Source: Candidatus Dechloromonas phosphoritropha
Lineage (GTDB): Bacteria; Pseudomonadota; Gammaproteobacteria; Burkholderiales; Rhodocyclaceae
DNA: 64,000 nt
Reading direction: 5' to 3'
Assembly (NCBI GenBank): GCA_016722705.1
Contig: JADKGN010000004.1
Location: 2,232,001-2,296,000, forward strand
Shown here: in pieces, positions 41,974-50,638 of the stretch
Numbering within the stretch: position 1 is the stretch's first letter
Layout of the letters: each line of letters begins with the position of its first letter
The notes under the pieces: model-generated
What the model was told of the DNA's origin: nothing
The model's database searches: none
The model's input: the letters and a program-made list of their open reading frames with translations, nothing else
Made by a program: the position numbers and the translations under genes

Positions 41974-43377
41974 ATGAGCTGTCCGAATTGCAATGCAGCC
42001 CTGAGCGGCACTCCGAAGTTCTGCCCCAAGTGCGGAGCGAAGATTGAAGCGAGGACATCGGAGCCCCCCGCGACCAAGAAATGCCCGCAATGCGGTTCGG
42101 AAAATGCACCGGCAGCGAAGTTCTGCAAGGTAGATGGCTACCGCTTTGAAAGCGACACGCCGGCAAGTGCGGTCCCCGCTGTTGCGCCACGTCAGGAAGC
42201 ATCGCCTGTTGTGGTTGCGGCCGTCGCCTCGGAGCCCCCCGCGACCAAGAAATGCCCGCAATGCGGTTCGGAAAATGCACCGGCAGCGAAATTCTGCAAG
42301 GTAGATGGCTACCGCTTTGACAGCGGCACGCCCGCAAGCACGGTCCCCGCTGCCGCGCCACGTCAGGAACCACCGCCAGCGGCGCTTGCGGCCGTCGCTT
42401 CGGAGCCCCCCCCGACCAAGAAATGCCCGCAATGCGGTTCGGAAAATGCACCGGCAGCGAAGTTCTGCAAGGTAGATGGCTACCGCTTTGACGGCGGCAC
42501 GCCCGCAAGTACGGTCCCCGCTGCCGCGCCACGTCAGGAACCACCGCCAGCGGCGCTTGCGGCCGTCGCCTCGGAGCCCCCCGCGACCAAGAAATGCCCG
42601 CAGTGCGGTTCGGAAAATGCACCAGCAGCTAAGTTCTGCAAGGTAGATGGCTATCGCTTCGACAGCGGCACACCCGCAAGTGCGGTCCCCGCTACCGCGC
42701 CGCGTCAGGAACCATCACTAGCCGCAGTTGAGGCCGCCACTGGCAAAGCCAGCGATCCTGTCACCACCCTGGCTAGCGAAAAGGCGACCGCACTAGAACC
42801 GCAGCCGATGAACCCGCCTCCGTCACCGCCTCCGTCACCGTCACCGTCACCGTCACCGTCACCGTCACCGGCCCCGGCCCCGGCCATCGCCAATCTTGTC
42901 ATTTGTCCAAAATGCGGCACCGCAAATGCGGCTGCTGCAAAATTCTGCAAGAAGGATGGCGTGGCTTTGGCCGGAGGAGCCGACAGTGTGGGTCTGGCCG
43001 ATGCAGCTACCAAGAAAACCAACATTGCCCGAGCCGAAGGGCTGCCTTTACCACCCATCCTCGTGACTGAGCCGCCTCCAGCTCAGCTGCAGCAGGCAGC
43101 TACCCCCATTCGGGGAGCGAAACCTGCATCATCGAGATCAAACATCGTCATTGCAACCGGTATTGTGGCGGTCTTGGTCGCGGCTGGCGGCGGAGGGTAT
43201 TGGTATCTTACAGGTCGTAACGCGCCAACAAAGGCGTTTGGGGAAGCGCCACCAACTTCACCCGCATCCTTAGCGCCCGCAGCCTCCATTCAAGCTACGC
43301 CAACAAGGCAGATGGTTGACGCCGGGGTGACGATGATTCTCGCGGATGCGGGTTTTTCCAAGACGATTCAGTCCTGA
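41974..43377 (+). CDS. Multi-zinc-ribbon membrane protein, frameshifted before its BON domains
   Basis: 467 residues as read. The N-terminus has a four-Cys ribbon (CPNC...CPKC). Four nearly identical 57-residue repeats follow, each with CPQCGSENAPAAKFCKVDG (three Cys and an Asp as probable zinc ligands), then a Pro-Ser linker (PSPSPS...), a sixth ribbon CPKCGTANAAAAKFCKKDG, and one membrane helix (IVIATGIVAVLVAAGGGGYW). It ends at TGA 43375-43377, in the first helix of a BON domain that continues in the -1 frame. Restoring one base in the TTTTT run near 43352-43356 would fuse it to the BON-domain gene (about 678 residues). Cytoplasmic ribbons with periplasmic BON domains would then be the topology (inference). 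Confidence 0.75.
   Translation: MSCPNCNAALSGTPKFCPKCGAKIEARTSEPPATKKCPQCGSENAPAAKFCKVDGYRFESDTPASAVPAVAPRQEASPVVVAAVASEPPATKKCPQCGSENAPAAKFCKVDGYRFDSGTPASTVPAAAPRQEPPPAALAAVASEPPPTKKCPQCGSENAPAAKFCKVDGYRFDGGTPASTVPAAAPRQEPPPAALAAVASEPPATKKCPQCGSENAPAAKFCKVDGYRFDSGTPASAVPATAPRQEPSLAAVEAATGKASDPVTTLASEKATALEPQPMNPPPSPPPSPSPSPSPSPSPAPAPAIANLVICPKCGTANAAAAKFCKKDGVALAGGADSVGLADAATKKTNIARAEGLPLPPILVTEPPPAQLQQAATPIRGAKPASSRSNIVIATGIVAVLVAAGGGGYWYLTGRNAPTKAFGEAPPTSPASLAPAASIQATPTRQMVDAGVTMILADAGFSKTIQS
42058..42741 (+). repeat. Four 171-bp tandem repeats in the zinc-ribbon gene
   Basis: Units start at 42058, 42229, 42400 and 42571, each beginning TCGGAGCCCCCC, with near-identical DNA. Close identity shows recent duplication or gene conversion; copy number is likely to vary between strains. 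Confidence 0.85.
42820..42870 (+). repeat. CCGTCA hexanucleotide microsatellite
   Basis: Seven or eight hexamer units of the type CCGTCA encoding a Pro-Ser linker. A multiple of three, so slippage changes linker length and not frame. Confidence 0.75.
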
Positions 43378-43394
43378 CCGATGCCGACCTCGTC

Positions 43395-44009
43395 GTGACG
43401 CTTTACGGCTCGGTAACGAGCGAAGAACAAAGGGCAAGAGTGGTCGCGCTTGCGAAAGCGGCGACGGGCGTCGCCGCGGTGAATGATCGACTGGATGTGG
43501 CACAAGCCGCGCCCCTTGCCCGCTCCGGGCCCAACGATGCTCCCATTGTGCAAGCCGCGCCCCCGGCCCCGTCATTCGATGCTTCAGGAGTCCAGCAGGA
43601 CCTCAACCGGCAGCTAAGGAACAGTGGGCTATCAGGTGTTTCCGTCAAGGTCAACGCGGACAGAAGCGCAGTGCTGCGCGGCAAGGTCGGCACGGCCAAA
43701 GAGAAGGAAGATGCCCAGATTCTCGCTTCCAACTCGCCTGAACTGAGTGGCGTTCGCAACACGATCCAGGTTATCGCCGAGCCGCCCCAGACAGCAGCAA
43801 CCATCGACCCCGCCAAGCTGGAGGGTGAGATCAACCGAGCGCTGCGCAACGGCGGTGTGGGCAGCGTGACAGCACAGGTTGCCGACGATCTGTCGGTAAC
43901 CTTGAAAGGGTCGGTGACCAGCGCCGAACAGAAGGATCGCGCGTTCCAGGTCGTCCGGCGCTTTCAGGCCAGGGGCATGCCGAAGGACCGGATATTTGTC
44001 GTCGAATAA
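43395..44009 (+). CDS. BON-domain protein part (3' portion of the frameshifted gene)
   Basis: From a GTG at 43395; the real coding region begins earlier, in the preceding gene. It contains most of BON domain 1 (VVTLYGSVTSEEQRARVVAL...GVAAVNDRL), BON 2 (LNRQLRNSGLSGVSVKVNAD) and BON 3 (INRALRNGGVGSVTAQVADD, then LSVTLKGSVTSAEQK). BON domains are small periplasmic lipid- or polymer-binding modules. No ribosome site or signal peptide precedes 43395, which supports reading it as the tail of the upstream gene. Whether the shift is a mutation, a sequence error or programmed slippage is undecided. Confidence 0.7.
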   Translation: MTLYGSVTSEEQRARVVALAKAATGVAAVNDRLDVAQAAPLARSGPNDAPIVQAAPPAPSFDASGVQQDLNRQLRNSGLSGVSVKVNADRSAVLRGKVGTAKEKEDAQILASNSPELSGVRNTIQVIAEPPQTAATIDPAKLEGEINRALRNGGVGSVTAQVADDLSVTLKGSVTSAEQKDRAFQVVRRFQARGMPKDRIFVVE

Positions 44010-44031
44010 TGGAGCTACAGGGAGAGAAGCC

Positions 44032-44631
44032 ATGAAGAAGGTAATCGCAAGTATTCTGGTTGTGTCGATCACTACTATGCAACTCGGAGGATGCGCCAAC
44101 ACTGGCGCGACGCAAACCCAACAGGGCGCCGCCATCGGTGCCGTCAGTGGCGCCGCTCTCGGTGCCGCCGTAAGCAAGAACAAGGGGAAAGGCGCTCTGA
44201 TCGGTGCCTTGATAGGCCTGCTGGTAGGCGCCGCCATCGGCAATTACAGGGACCAGCAAGACGCGACCCGTGCGGAAGCCGCGATGAAATACCGCTACGA
44301 CGACCGCGGCAACAAGTTGGTGGTCGAAAGTGCGGCGGTCGCGCCGCAGGCAGTCTCGCGCGGGGGAACGTTTGAGTCTACGGTGCAATACACAACGCTG
44401 TCTCCGAACATCGAAGAGCAAGTCAAGCTGACGGAAGTCCGCACGCTGGTCAGCGCACAGGAGACAATCGATCTTGGGCGGCGCGAGGTCGTGCGCCCGC
44501 AAGGCACGCACACGTCAACTGCCAAGGTGAGCTTGCCGAAGGATCTCCCGAAGGGGAACTACACCCTGGTAACGACGATTTCGGACGGGAAGAACACGAA
44601 GACCGCAAAGACCCCGTTCGCTGTCGTCTGA
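44032..44631 (+). CDS. Glycine-zipper lipoprotein
   Basis: 199 residues from ATG 44032. It has a lipoprotein signal with lipobox LGGC (Cys near residue 19), then a glycine-zipper segment (AAIGAVSGAALGAAVSKNKG, ALIGALIGLLVGAAIGN) of the kind found in outer-membrane-associated proteins. The C-terminal domain is beta-rich (FESTVQYTTLSP...NYTLVTTISDGKNTKTAKTPF). It probably sits in the outer membrane and works with the BON-domain protein upstream (23 bases away), as BON and glycine-zipper proteins often occur together in envelope-stress settings (inference). Confidence 0.8.
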   Translation: MKKVIASILVVSITTMQLGGCANTGATQTQQGAAIGAVSGAALGAAVSKNKGKGALIGALIGLLVGAAIGNYRDQQDATRAEAAMKYRYDDRGNKLVVESAAVAPQAVSRGGTFESTVQYTTLSPNIEEQVKLTEVRTLVSAQETIDLGRREVVRPQGTHTSTAKVSLPKDLPKGNYTLVTTISDGKNTKTAKTPFAVV

Positions 44632-44662
44632 ATTGTCGCATCGATTATTTTCGGGGGTGGTC

Positions 44663-44995
44663 ATGCGCAAGATTTTTCTAGGAGTCGCATGCATCGTCGT
44701 AGTGGCGCCTGTCGCTGAGGGGGCGACAACGCCGTTCCTGGATTTCCCGCTCAGTTGTCCACGTGCTGCGCAAGGCAAATGCAGTGCGACCCAGTACAGC
44801 AAGGGCGCCTACACGCCTGCCAGTATCACTTCCGTTCTGGATCATCATATGGAAAAGCCATATGACGAAGACAGCATCGTAACGGCATTCACTGGTGAAG
44901 AGGGAGCAGCCACTCCAGCGAAACCGAAGGTCAATCAGGGCTGCTACCCCCAGTCTTCGCCAAATCCCGGCAAGCGATTCATTATTAATCACTAA
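44663..44995 (+). CDS. Small exported protein, perhaps truncated
   Basis: 110 residues from ATG 44663. Signal peptide (IFLGVACIVVVAPVAEG), then a short soluble part: FPLSCPRAAQGKCSATQYSKG, SITSVLDHHMEKPYDEDSIV, TAFTGEEG. This resembles the N-terminal region of larger exported hydrolase-like proteins, so the gene may have lost its 3' part; the likeness is weak. The coding end lies 33 bases from the end of the convergent 510-residue gene, a plausible insertion border. Confidence 0.6.
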   Translation: MRKIFLGVACIVVVAPVAEGATTPFLDFPLSCPRAAQGKCSATQYSKGAYTPASITSVLDHHMEKPYDEDSIVTAFTGEEGAATPAKPKVNQGCYPQSSPNPGKRFIINH

Positions 44996-45027
44996 CCAGT
45001 TCAATCATCACAAATCATGAGAAGAAT

Positions 45028-46560
45028 TCAGGATGCGCAAGCCATGGTTGGCACTATGTTGAAGCGGGTCAATGAGCAGGCCGCAGCGACGACTGAACGT
45101 CCCAATCGAGTGAGGTAGTAGCGATAGGTATGAGTGACTTTCTTGATCAAGCCGAGCGTACGCGGTCGGGCAAGTTGGCGCGACATGGCGGACGGAGTGA
45201 GCTTCAGATAGCTGAGAAGATCGGCACGACGCCAACCGTGAATGTTGAACTCGCCGCGTTGCATGGTTTGCAGCAAGGCTTTCTCGGCAGGATCAAAGAA
45301 GTTCACCCCTTTGACACCGGGAGCCGCCCCCAACCGTGGCATGCTCAATCGCTCCAAGTCACGCTCGCCGGCACTGGGGTCATCGAGGCTGGAGAGGAAC
45401 GCCAGGTAACGTTGGTTGCAGCCGAGCAGGATGTCGCGCAGGTCGATCAGGCTATAGATTGTCTTCTTCAGGGGCGCCAATTCTCGGGTGGCGTGCCTGT
45501 CCTTGTGTTCCACCTTGCGGTGGTGTTTGAAGAAACTCACGTCATTGACGGTCGTTTCGACCCGCAGTACGCGGGAGAATTTGTCATACACCTTGACGCC
45601 AGCGGCGCCCATGGTGTGCTTGATGCAGCGCCCCTCGATACGGGTGGACAACCGGGAACCGATCTCCTGGGCCAGTTGTGGCGTGACCTTCTTGCCCAGA
45701 AAGCTGGAGACGCGTTCTGCGTTGGCGGCCAAGACCGCTTGGCGCGAAATGGCGTCATACAGTGGAACCAATATCTGCTCACTGCGAAACATCAGGTCGG
45801 TGGAGTATTCGACTTGGCGCAAGCTCCAGTGATACGAGGATCCAAAGACGTCAAGCACTGGGCACAACCACTGCGCATAGCGATCCAGTCGCGGGTGAAG
45901 TACGTCGGGACTGAACGCATCCGCCAGCGCCTGCGCCTGCGCGATGTCGGCGACACGCAGGAAGGCGTTGTCCTGCTGGAGGAAGTCGATCCTTTCTCGC
46001 GTCAGAGTTCTTGCCAGAGCGCTGTGACCATTACAGTAGAACTGCAACCCGAACGGTGCCCACGTCGGCACACGCAGGTAGCACAACCCCAGTTCCTCGT
46101 CGATGAAATAGAAGTAGTAGTGCAGGCACTTGCCTTGATCGGGGCGCAGGTAAGTCTTGCCACTGCCTTTGTCATGCCACGGTTTGTAGCTCGGACAGGC
46201 TTCCATGGCCGAGAGCACATGCACCAAACCCGGTGCGTCGCCGCGACCGGCGAGCACTCGCGCGACCAACTCTTCCTTGCGAATATGGCTTTTGCTGACG
46301 TGCTCGATTTCAATACCCGCCGCCAGACACACCTCCTGCGCACGCTCACGAATGCGATCTCGCAGCGGCTCGGCAAATCGCGGGTAGTCGAATACCCGAA
46401 TTCCGTGCGTGTACAAATAACTCGTCATTCCTGCCGCGTAGCACGCACCAGGCAGCGTGCCGGTGATAATGATCCGGTCAAAGCACGAAAGCACGCCATG
46501 CATGTTCGTCGCGTATCGTTCCGCCAGAGCCATCGCCAACATGATCGCCTCCTCGGTCAT
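45028..46560 (-). CDS. Uncharacterised widespread protein, possible transposon-type, with C-terminal helix-turn-helix
   Basis: 510 residues. It carries the hallmarks of a large uncharacterised bacterial family that I recall as multi-copy in betaproteobacteria and acidobacteria: GVLSCFDRIIITGTLPGACY near the start, LRPDQGKCLHYYFYFIDEELG, LRVPTWAPFGLQFYCNG and a mid-region FFKHHRKVEHKD. The C-terminal ~80 residues look like a winged helix (LLSYLKLTPSAMSRQLARPR), which may explain annotation elsewhere as MarR-like. Transposase activity is suspected from family behaviour and its place in an IS block, but no inverted repeats were found around it and no DDE triad can be assigned with confidence. 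Confidence 0.6.
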   Translation of the reverse strand: MTEEAIMLAMALAERYATNMHGVLSCFDRIIITGTLPGACYAAGMTSYLYTHGIRVFDYPRFAEPLRDRIRERAQEVCLAAGIEIEHVSKSHIRKEELVARVLAGRGDAPGLVHVLSAMEACPSYKPWHDKGSGKTYLRPDQGKCLHYYFYFIDEELGLCYLRVPTWAPFGLQFYCNGHSALARTLTRERIDFLQQDNAFLRVADIAQAQALADAFSPDVLHPRLDRYAQWLCPVLDVFGSSYHWSLRQVEYSTDLMFRSEQILVPLYDAISRQAVLAANAERVSSFLGKKVTPQLAQEIGSRLSTRIEGRCIKHTMGAAGVKVYDKFSRVLRVETTVNDVSFFKHHRKVEHKDRHATRELAPLKKTIYSLIDLRDILLGCNQRYLAFLSSLDDPSAGERDLERLSMPRLGAAPGVKGVNFFDPAEKALLQTMQRGEFNIHGWRRADLLSYLKLTPSAMSRQLARPRTLGLIKKVTHTYRYYLTRLGRSVVAAACSLTRFNIVPTMACAS

Positions 46561-46720
46561 TCGTCAGGCTTCTATCGTAATACCTGTTTGGTTCCGGCTC
46601 GTCCGGCTTAGGGGTCTCTACATCGGAACCAATGACGGGTGTTTGGCCGATCAAGGTCTCAATTATGATAACCATCCGGCGTACGACTACCGGCGCGCGT
46701 CAAGATAGTTGTCGCCTCGG

Positions 46721-47814
46721 TCATGCAGCCAATGGCGGAATAAGCTTGTCTTCCAGATGCGCGTTGGCGATGCAATCGCGTTCTGGATTGAGGGTCACTA
46801 CACCGACCGGCGTCCAATTTCGTGTCTGACCAGTCCAGCGCGCCGGGTTGAGATCACGCGCTGAGGTATAGACGGCATGTCGGGCCGCGAGAATGGCGAG
46901 ATCCTCGCCGGCATGGCGCTGGGCTGGGCTGACATAACGAATGCCACTGTGCCGATGCTCGACGTTGTACCAGTGCACGAAGCTGACTGCCCAGGTCCTG
47001 GCGTCGTTGAGCTCGGCAAAGCCGTTAGCAGGAAACTCAGGGCGGTATTTGGCCGTCCGAAACAGCGATTCCGCGTAAGCATTGTCATCACTGACTCGGG
47101 GTCGAGAATACGAGGGCCTGACTCCCAGCCAGTTGAGCATCGCCAGCACCGTCGTGGCCTTGAGCGTCGAGCCGTTGTCGCCGTGCAGAACAGGCTTGGT
47201 CGCGAGTGCGGCAATCCCCTCGGCGAGCGCCGTACGGCGCACCAGATGCGCGGCATGGTCGGCGTGATCGCTGCCAGGCACCTCCCAGCCGACAATCTTG
47301 CGGCTATACAGGTCGAGGATGAGATAAAGGTGAAACCAGTGCCCCTTAACCTTGCCTGGCAGATAAGTCATGTCCCAGCACCACACCTGGCGCGGCGTGG
47401 TGGCAATGTGCGTGGTCGGCACTCGCTGTTGCCTAGGCGCCTTGGCCCGTCCTCGGAGGGTGGTTTGACCGTGCTCACGCAGCACTCGGCTGAAGGTGGA
47501 TTCGCTGGCCAGGTAAATCCCTTCATCAGCCAGCATCGGCACCATGCGCGCTGGCGGCACGGCCGCAAAGCGTGGCTCGTTGGCCACGGCAAGCACCTGC
47601 GTGCGTTCGGCCTCACTGAGCGCGTGCCTGGGCGTCGGGCGCATGGACAAGGGCCGGCGATCTGCGCAGATGCCGCCCTCAATGGCTTTCCAGCGTTGCA
47701 AGGTGCGTAACTCGATGCCGGCTACCTCGCGCAGGCAAGCCTGAGCCGAGCACCGGCGACATGGGCGGTATGGATGTCTTGGGCCAAGGCTTGGCGATCT
47801 TCAAGGCCGATCAT
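46721..47814 (-). pseudogene. IS3-family transposase OrfB, frameshifted
   Basis: The long part (46721-47701, 326 residues) has the DDE integrase core: WDMTYLPG, VLHGDNGS and DNAYAESLFRTAKY. The natural start is the ATG at 47814 that overlaps the orfA stop (IGLEDRQALAQDIHTAHVAGAR). That frame runs into a stop, and the continuation (EVAGIELRTLQRWKA) is in another frame. One missing base near 47727-47731 explains the break. The insertion sequence is therefore probably immobile unless a shorter start gives activity. Confidence 0.75.
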
Positions 47815-48290
47815 TCGGCCTCGCCTTTGTTGAAGATCGCCGCGACTTTTTTTGAGAGAACCAGCAGGGCAGCGGTTTCAGCGAGTGCCCGGTCCTTGCG
47901 TAGCAATTCGCGTTCGAGTTCCTTGATGCGTTTGCGGTCTTGTCGGGTTGCTTGCGGGCTGGCTCTGACTTCTTCCGGTTCGGCCAACGCTGTCGTGGCG
48001 CTGGCCCACCATTTGATCAGCTCGTCCGGATAAACGCCGTGCTCTCGACACCACGCGCTTTTGCTGGTTTCGTCCAGCGCCGCAGTGACGATCACCGCCT
48101 CCAGGCGCGCCGCCACAGTCCATGCCCGCCCTCGGGCGGGCATGGACTGCGCGTCATCTCGCCAACGCTCAAGGGTTCCCGAACCAATGCCTACTTCACG
48201 GGCCACCACATCTATTGCTGCATTTTCCGGCGCCAACAATCGTGCTACCGCTCTACCTTTGAACTTCTCTGAATACCTTGCCATTTCCAT
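47811..48290 (-). CDS. IS3-family OrfA
   Basis: 159 residues. An N-terminal helix-turn-helix (KFKGRAVARLLAPENAAIDV, VAREVGIGSGTLERWRDD), a second one (CREHGVYPDELIKWW) and a C-terminal coiled-coil (RKRIKELERELLRKDRALAE), the usual leucine-zipper region of IS3 OrfA. It binds the element ends and, after frameshifting, joins OrfB in the active transposase. Confidence 0.85.
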   Translation of the reverse strand: MEMARYSEKFKGRAVARLLAPENAAIDVVAREVGIGSGTLERWRDDAQSMPARGRAWTVAARLEAVIVTAALDETSKSAWCREHGVYPDELIKWWASATTALAEPEEVRASPQATRQDRKRIKELERELLRKDRALAETAALLVLSKKVAAIFNKGEAE

Positions 48291-48528
48291 CCTTTGTCGC
48301 CGCCCCAGGGGGAGATTCTATCGAGGCGACAACTATTCTGACGTAGGGGGCGTGACACAAGGGGGCTTTACCCGAATGGCACTCACTTAATTTTTTTCGG
48401 ATGCCCATTTTTTCGGATGCTTGCCCGGGCACTAGTGGTGCGTTCCATTAATATATTTACAAACGTGCCGTTAATTGCCATGATTGTTCTACCATTTGAC
48501 GTGGAGGTGATCATGGGACGGACAACAG

Positions 48529-50446
48529 GAGTTCGACAGTTCAGCGGCAAAAGTAGCCATTTTTGACACATGGCCCCAGTAACGGCGCGGGTTTCAGAGG
48601 ATGTCTAAGAAAGTTGTGTGGTGGCACGCTAAGGCCTATTAAATTCTGACTTGACAGGACTCATGTCGGTGATGCTGTGGCGGCATGCATGTCAAGATAA
48701 CCACCTCAGGAGGTCGCCGCTACGTCCAACTCGTCGAGTCCTACCGGGACGACGCTGGGCGGGTGAAGAAGCGTACCGTGGCGACGCTTGGCCGTCTTGA
48801 TTAACGCGATGGCGGTCTCGATTCAGTGATCAAGGGGTTGCTCAAGGTATCGGGCCGTGAAGCCATGGTGGTTGTGCCACCGACACCGACGGTGAGCTTC
48901 GAGTCGGCCCGGGCGTTTGGCGATGTATGGACACTGACCGAACTCTGGAAATCGCTCGGTTTTGCCGAACTGAAGCGGGTGTTTCGCCGCACGCGGCATA
49001 CGATCGACGTGGAAGCGCTGATCCGGGTGATGGTGTTCAACCGACTCTGCGATCCGGAATCCAAACTGGGCGTGTTGCGCTGGCTGGAGACGGTGGCCTT
49101 GCCTGAGGTCGAGGTCAAAGCGATCACGCATCAGCATCTGCTGCGCAGCATGGATGCCCTGATGGATCAACACGAGGCGGTCGATACCGTGGTGGCCGGC
49201 TTGCTGCGAGCGATGATCGATCAGGATCTGTCCGTCGTGTTCTATGACCTGACGACGATACGCGCCGAGGGACTGAGCACCCAGGAAAGCGATGTGCGTG
49301 CCTTTGGCATGGCCAAGGAAGGGCTGATTGCACGGCAATTCATGCTCGGCGTGGTGCAGACGGCCGAGGGCTTGCCGATCTGCCACGCGGTGGTCGACGG
49401 CAATACGGCGGAGACAAAGACGCTGCTGCCGATGCTCAAAATCGTGTTGAACCGGTTCCCCTCGGTCAGTCGCCTGGTGTTGGTGGCCGATCGCGGCTTG
49501 CTCAGCTTGGACAACCTCGATGCGCTGAGCGAAATACGTCTGGCCAGTGGCCGGCCGCTCGAATTCATCCTGGCGGTGCCGGGACGCCGCTATCACGAAT
49601 TCACTGAACTGCTCGATGACTTCCACAAGAGCCAGTGCCAAGCGGCAACCGTCGAGATCATCGCTGAAAAGACGTGGAACGCGCTGCGCTTGGTGATTGC
49701 CCACGATCCAGAACGTACCGCCCTACAGACCCAACGACGGGACGAGCAGATCGGGAAGCTGATCCAGCGCGCCGCGCAGTGGGTGGGCAAACTTGACGAT
49801 CAGGATGACGGCGTCAACCATCGGGGCCGCAAGCTCTCGGACAGTGGCGCCAAGGCGCGCTTCTTCCATGAGGTCAGCGAGGCCCATCTGTCGAAGATCA
49901 TCAAGGTCGACCTGAAAAGCGAGCGCTTCATCTACGCTATCGATGAGCGCGCGCGTTCCTTGGCGAACCTGATGGACGGCAAACTGCTGCTGGTGACCAA
50001 TACGACGGACCTGATCACCCGGGACGTTGTTGCACGGTACAAGTCGCTGGCGGATATCGAGCGCGGCTTCAAGGTACTCAAATCCGAATTGGAGATCGGA
50101 CCGGTCACCACCGTCTGCCCGAACGCATCCGGGCTCACGCGGCGATCTGCTTCATGGCGCTGATCCTTTACCGGGTCATGCGTCAGCGCCTGAAAGCGGC
50201 CAACGCCGGGCTATCGCCGGAACGAGCGCTCGACTACCTTCGCCGAATCCAGCGTCACCAGATCCGGCTCAACGCGTCTGAACCCGTCACCGGCGTCTCG
50301 ATCCTCAGTGCCGAGCAAACCGAGGTGCTTAATGCCCTGGACGTGAAAAAACCGACCGCCCCGCAGCAACTGACGCTGTTGTAGTGGCATTCTTTAAATT
50401 CACCTCAAGTGAAATCAGTCACTTGCGCAATTAACTGTCGAACTCG
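48529..50446. mobile_element. IS1634-family insertion sequence (decayed)
   Basis: About 1.9 kb between GAGTTCGACAGTT (left, from 48529) and its complement AACTGTCGAACTC (right, to 50445). It carries one transposase gene in the plus direction with two inactivating lesions. No clear target duplication is seen. Confidence 0.75.
48685..50384 (+). pseudogene. IS1634-family transposase, nonsense plus frameshift
   Basis: An IS1634-type transposase split in three. Residues 1-39 (MHVKITTSGGRRYVQLVESY to LGRLD) end at TAA 48802-48804. The same frame then continues (GGLDSVIKGLLKVSGREAM, FYDLTTIRAEG, ADRGLLSLDN, YKSLADIERGFKVLKSELEI). A one-base loss near 50113 shifts it to the frame that ends with HAAICFMALILYRVMRQRLK and QQLTLL at 50384. 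The whole would be about 566 residues, normal for the family. Confidence 0.88.
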
Positions 50447-50638
50447 GGAGGGCAGCCCCAAAAAAACCGTGGTCGACCAGAAACGCTTGCCTTACCCGAG
50501 GATTACGTCCCTCGCGGCAGCTGAACGGGCACAGCGCCATGGGCCGGACTCGATTCCAACGTTACGATTGCTTATAGCCCGCACCATCGTCAGCAGGCTT
50601 CAGCGATGTAACCGGCAACTACGCGGCGTCGAGCGCCC

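Larger units (their letters stand above)
46700..48343. mobile_element. IS3-family insertion sequence
   Basis: About 1.64 kb, bounded by inverted repeats AAGATAGTTGTCGCCTCG (left, about 46702) and its imperfect complement CGAGGCGACAACTATTCTGA (right, about 48323-48342). It carries orfA and a frameshifted orfB on the minus strand. The exact outer bases and the target duplication could not be fixed. Confidence 0.8.

Noticed and set aside
42058..42741. Regularly spaced repeats as a possible CRISPR array
   Set aside because: The units are 171 bp, contiguous, in frame and encode zinc ribbons; there are no short repeats with unique spacers.
45130..46611. 493-residue plus-strand frame opposite the 510-residue protein
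   Set aside because: The minus-strand frame matches a known family; the plus-strand frame is low-complexity Arg/Gln/His-rich shadow.
48383..48571. 62-residue minus-strand frame between IS3 and IS1634
   Set aside because: Overlaps the IS1634 left end and has no recognisable sequence.
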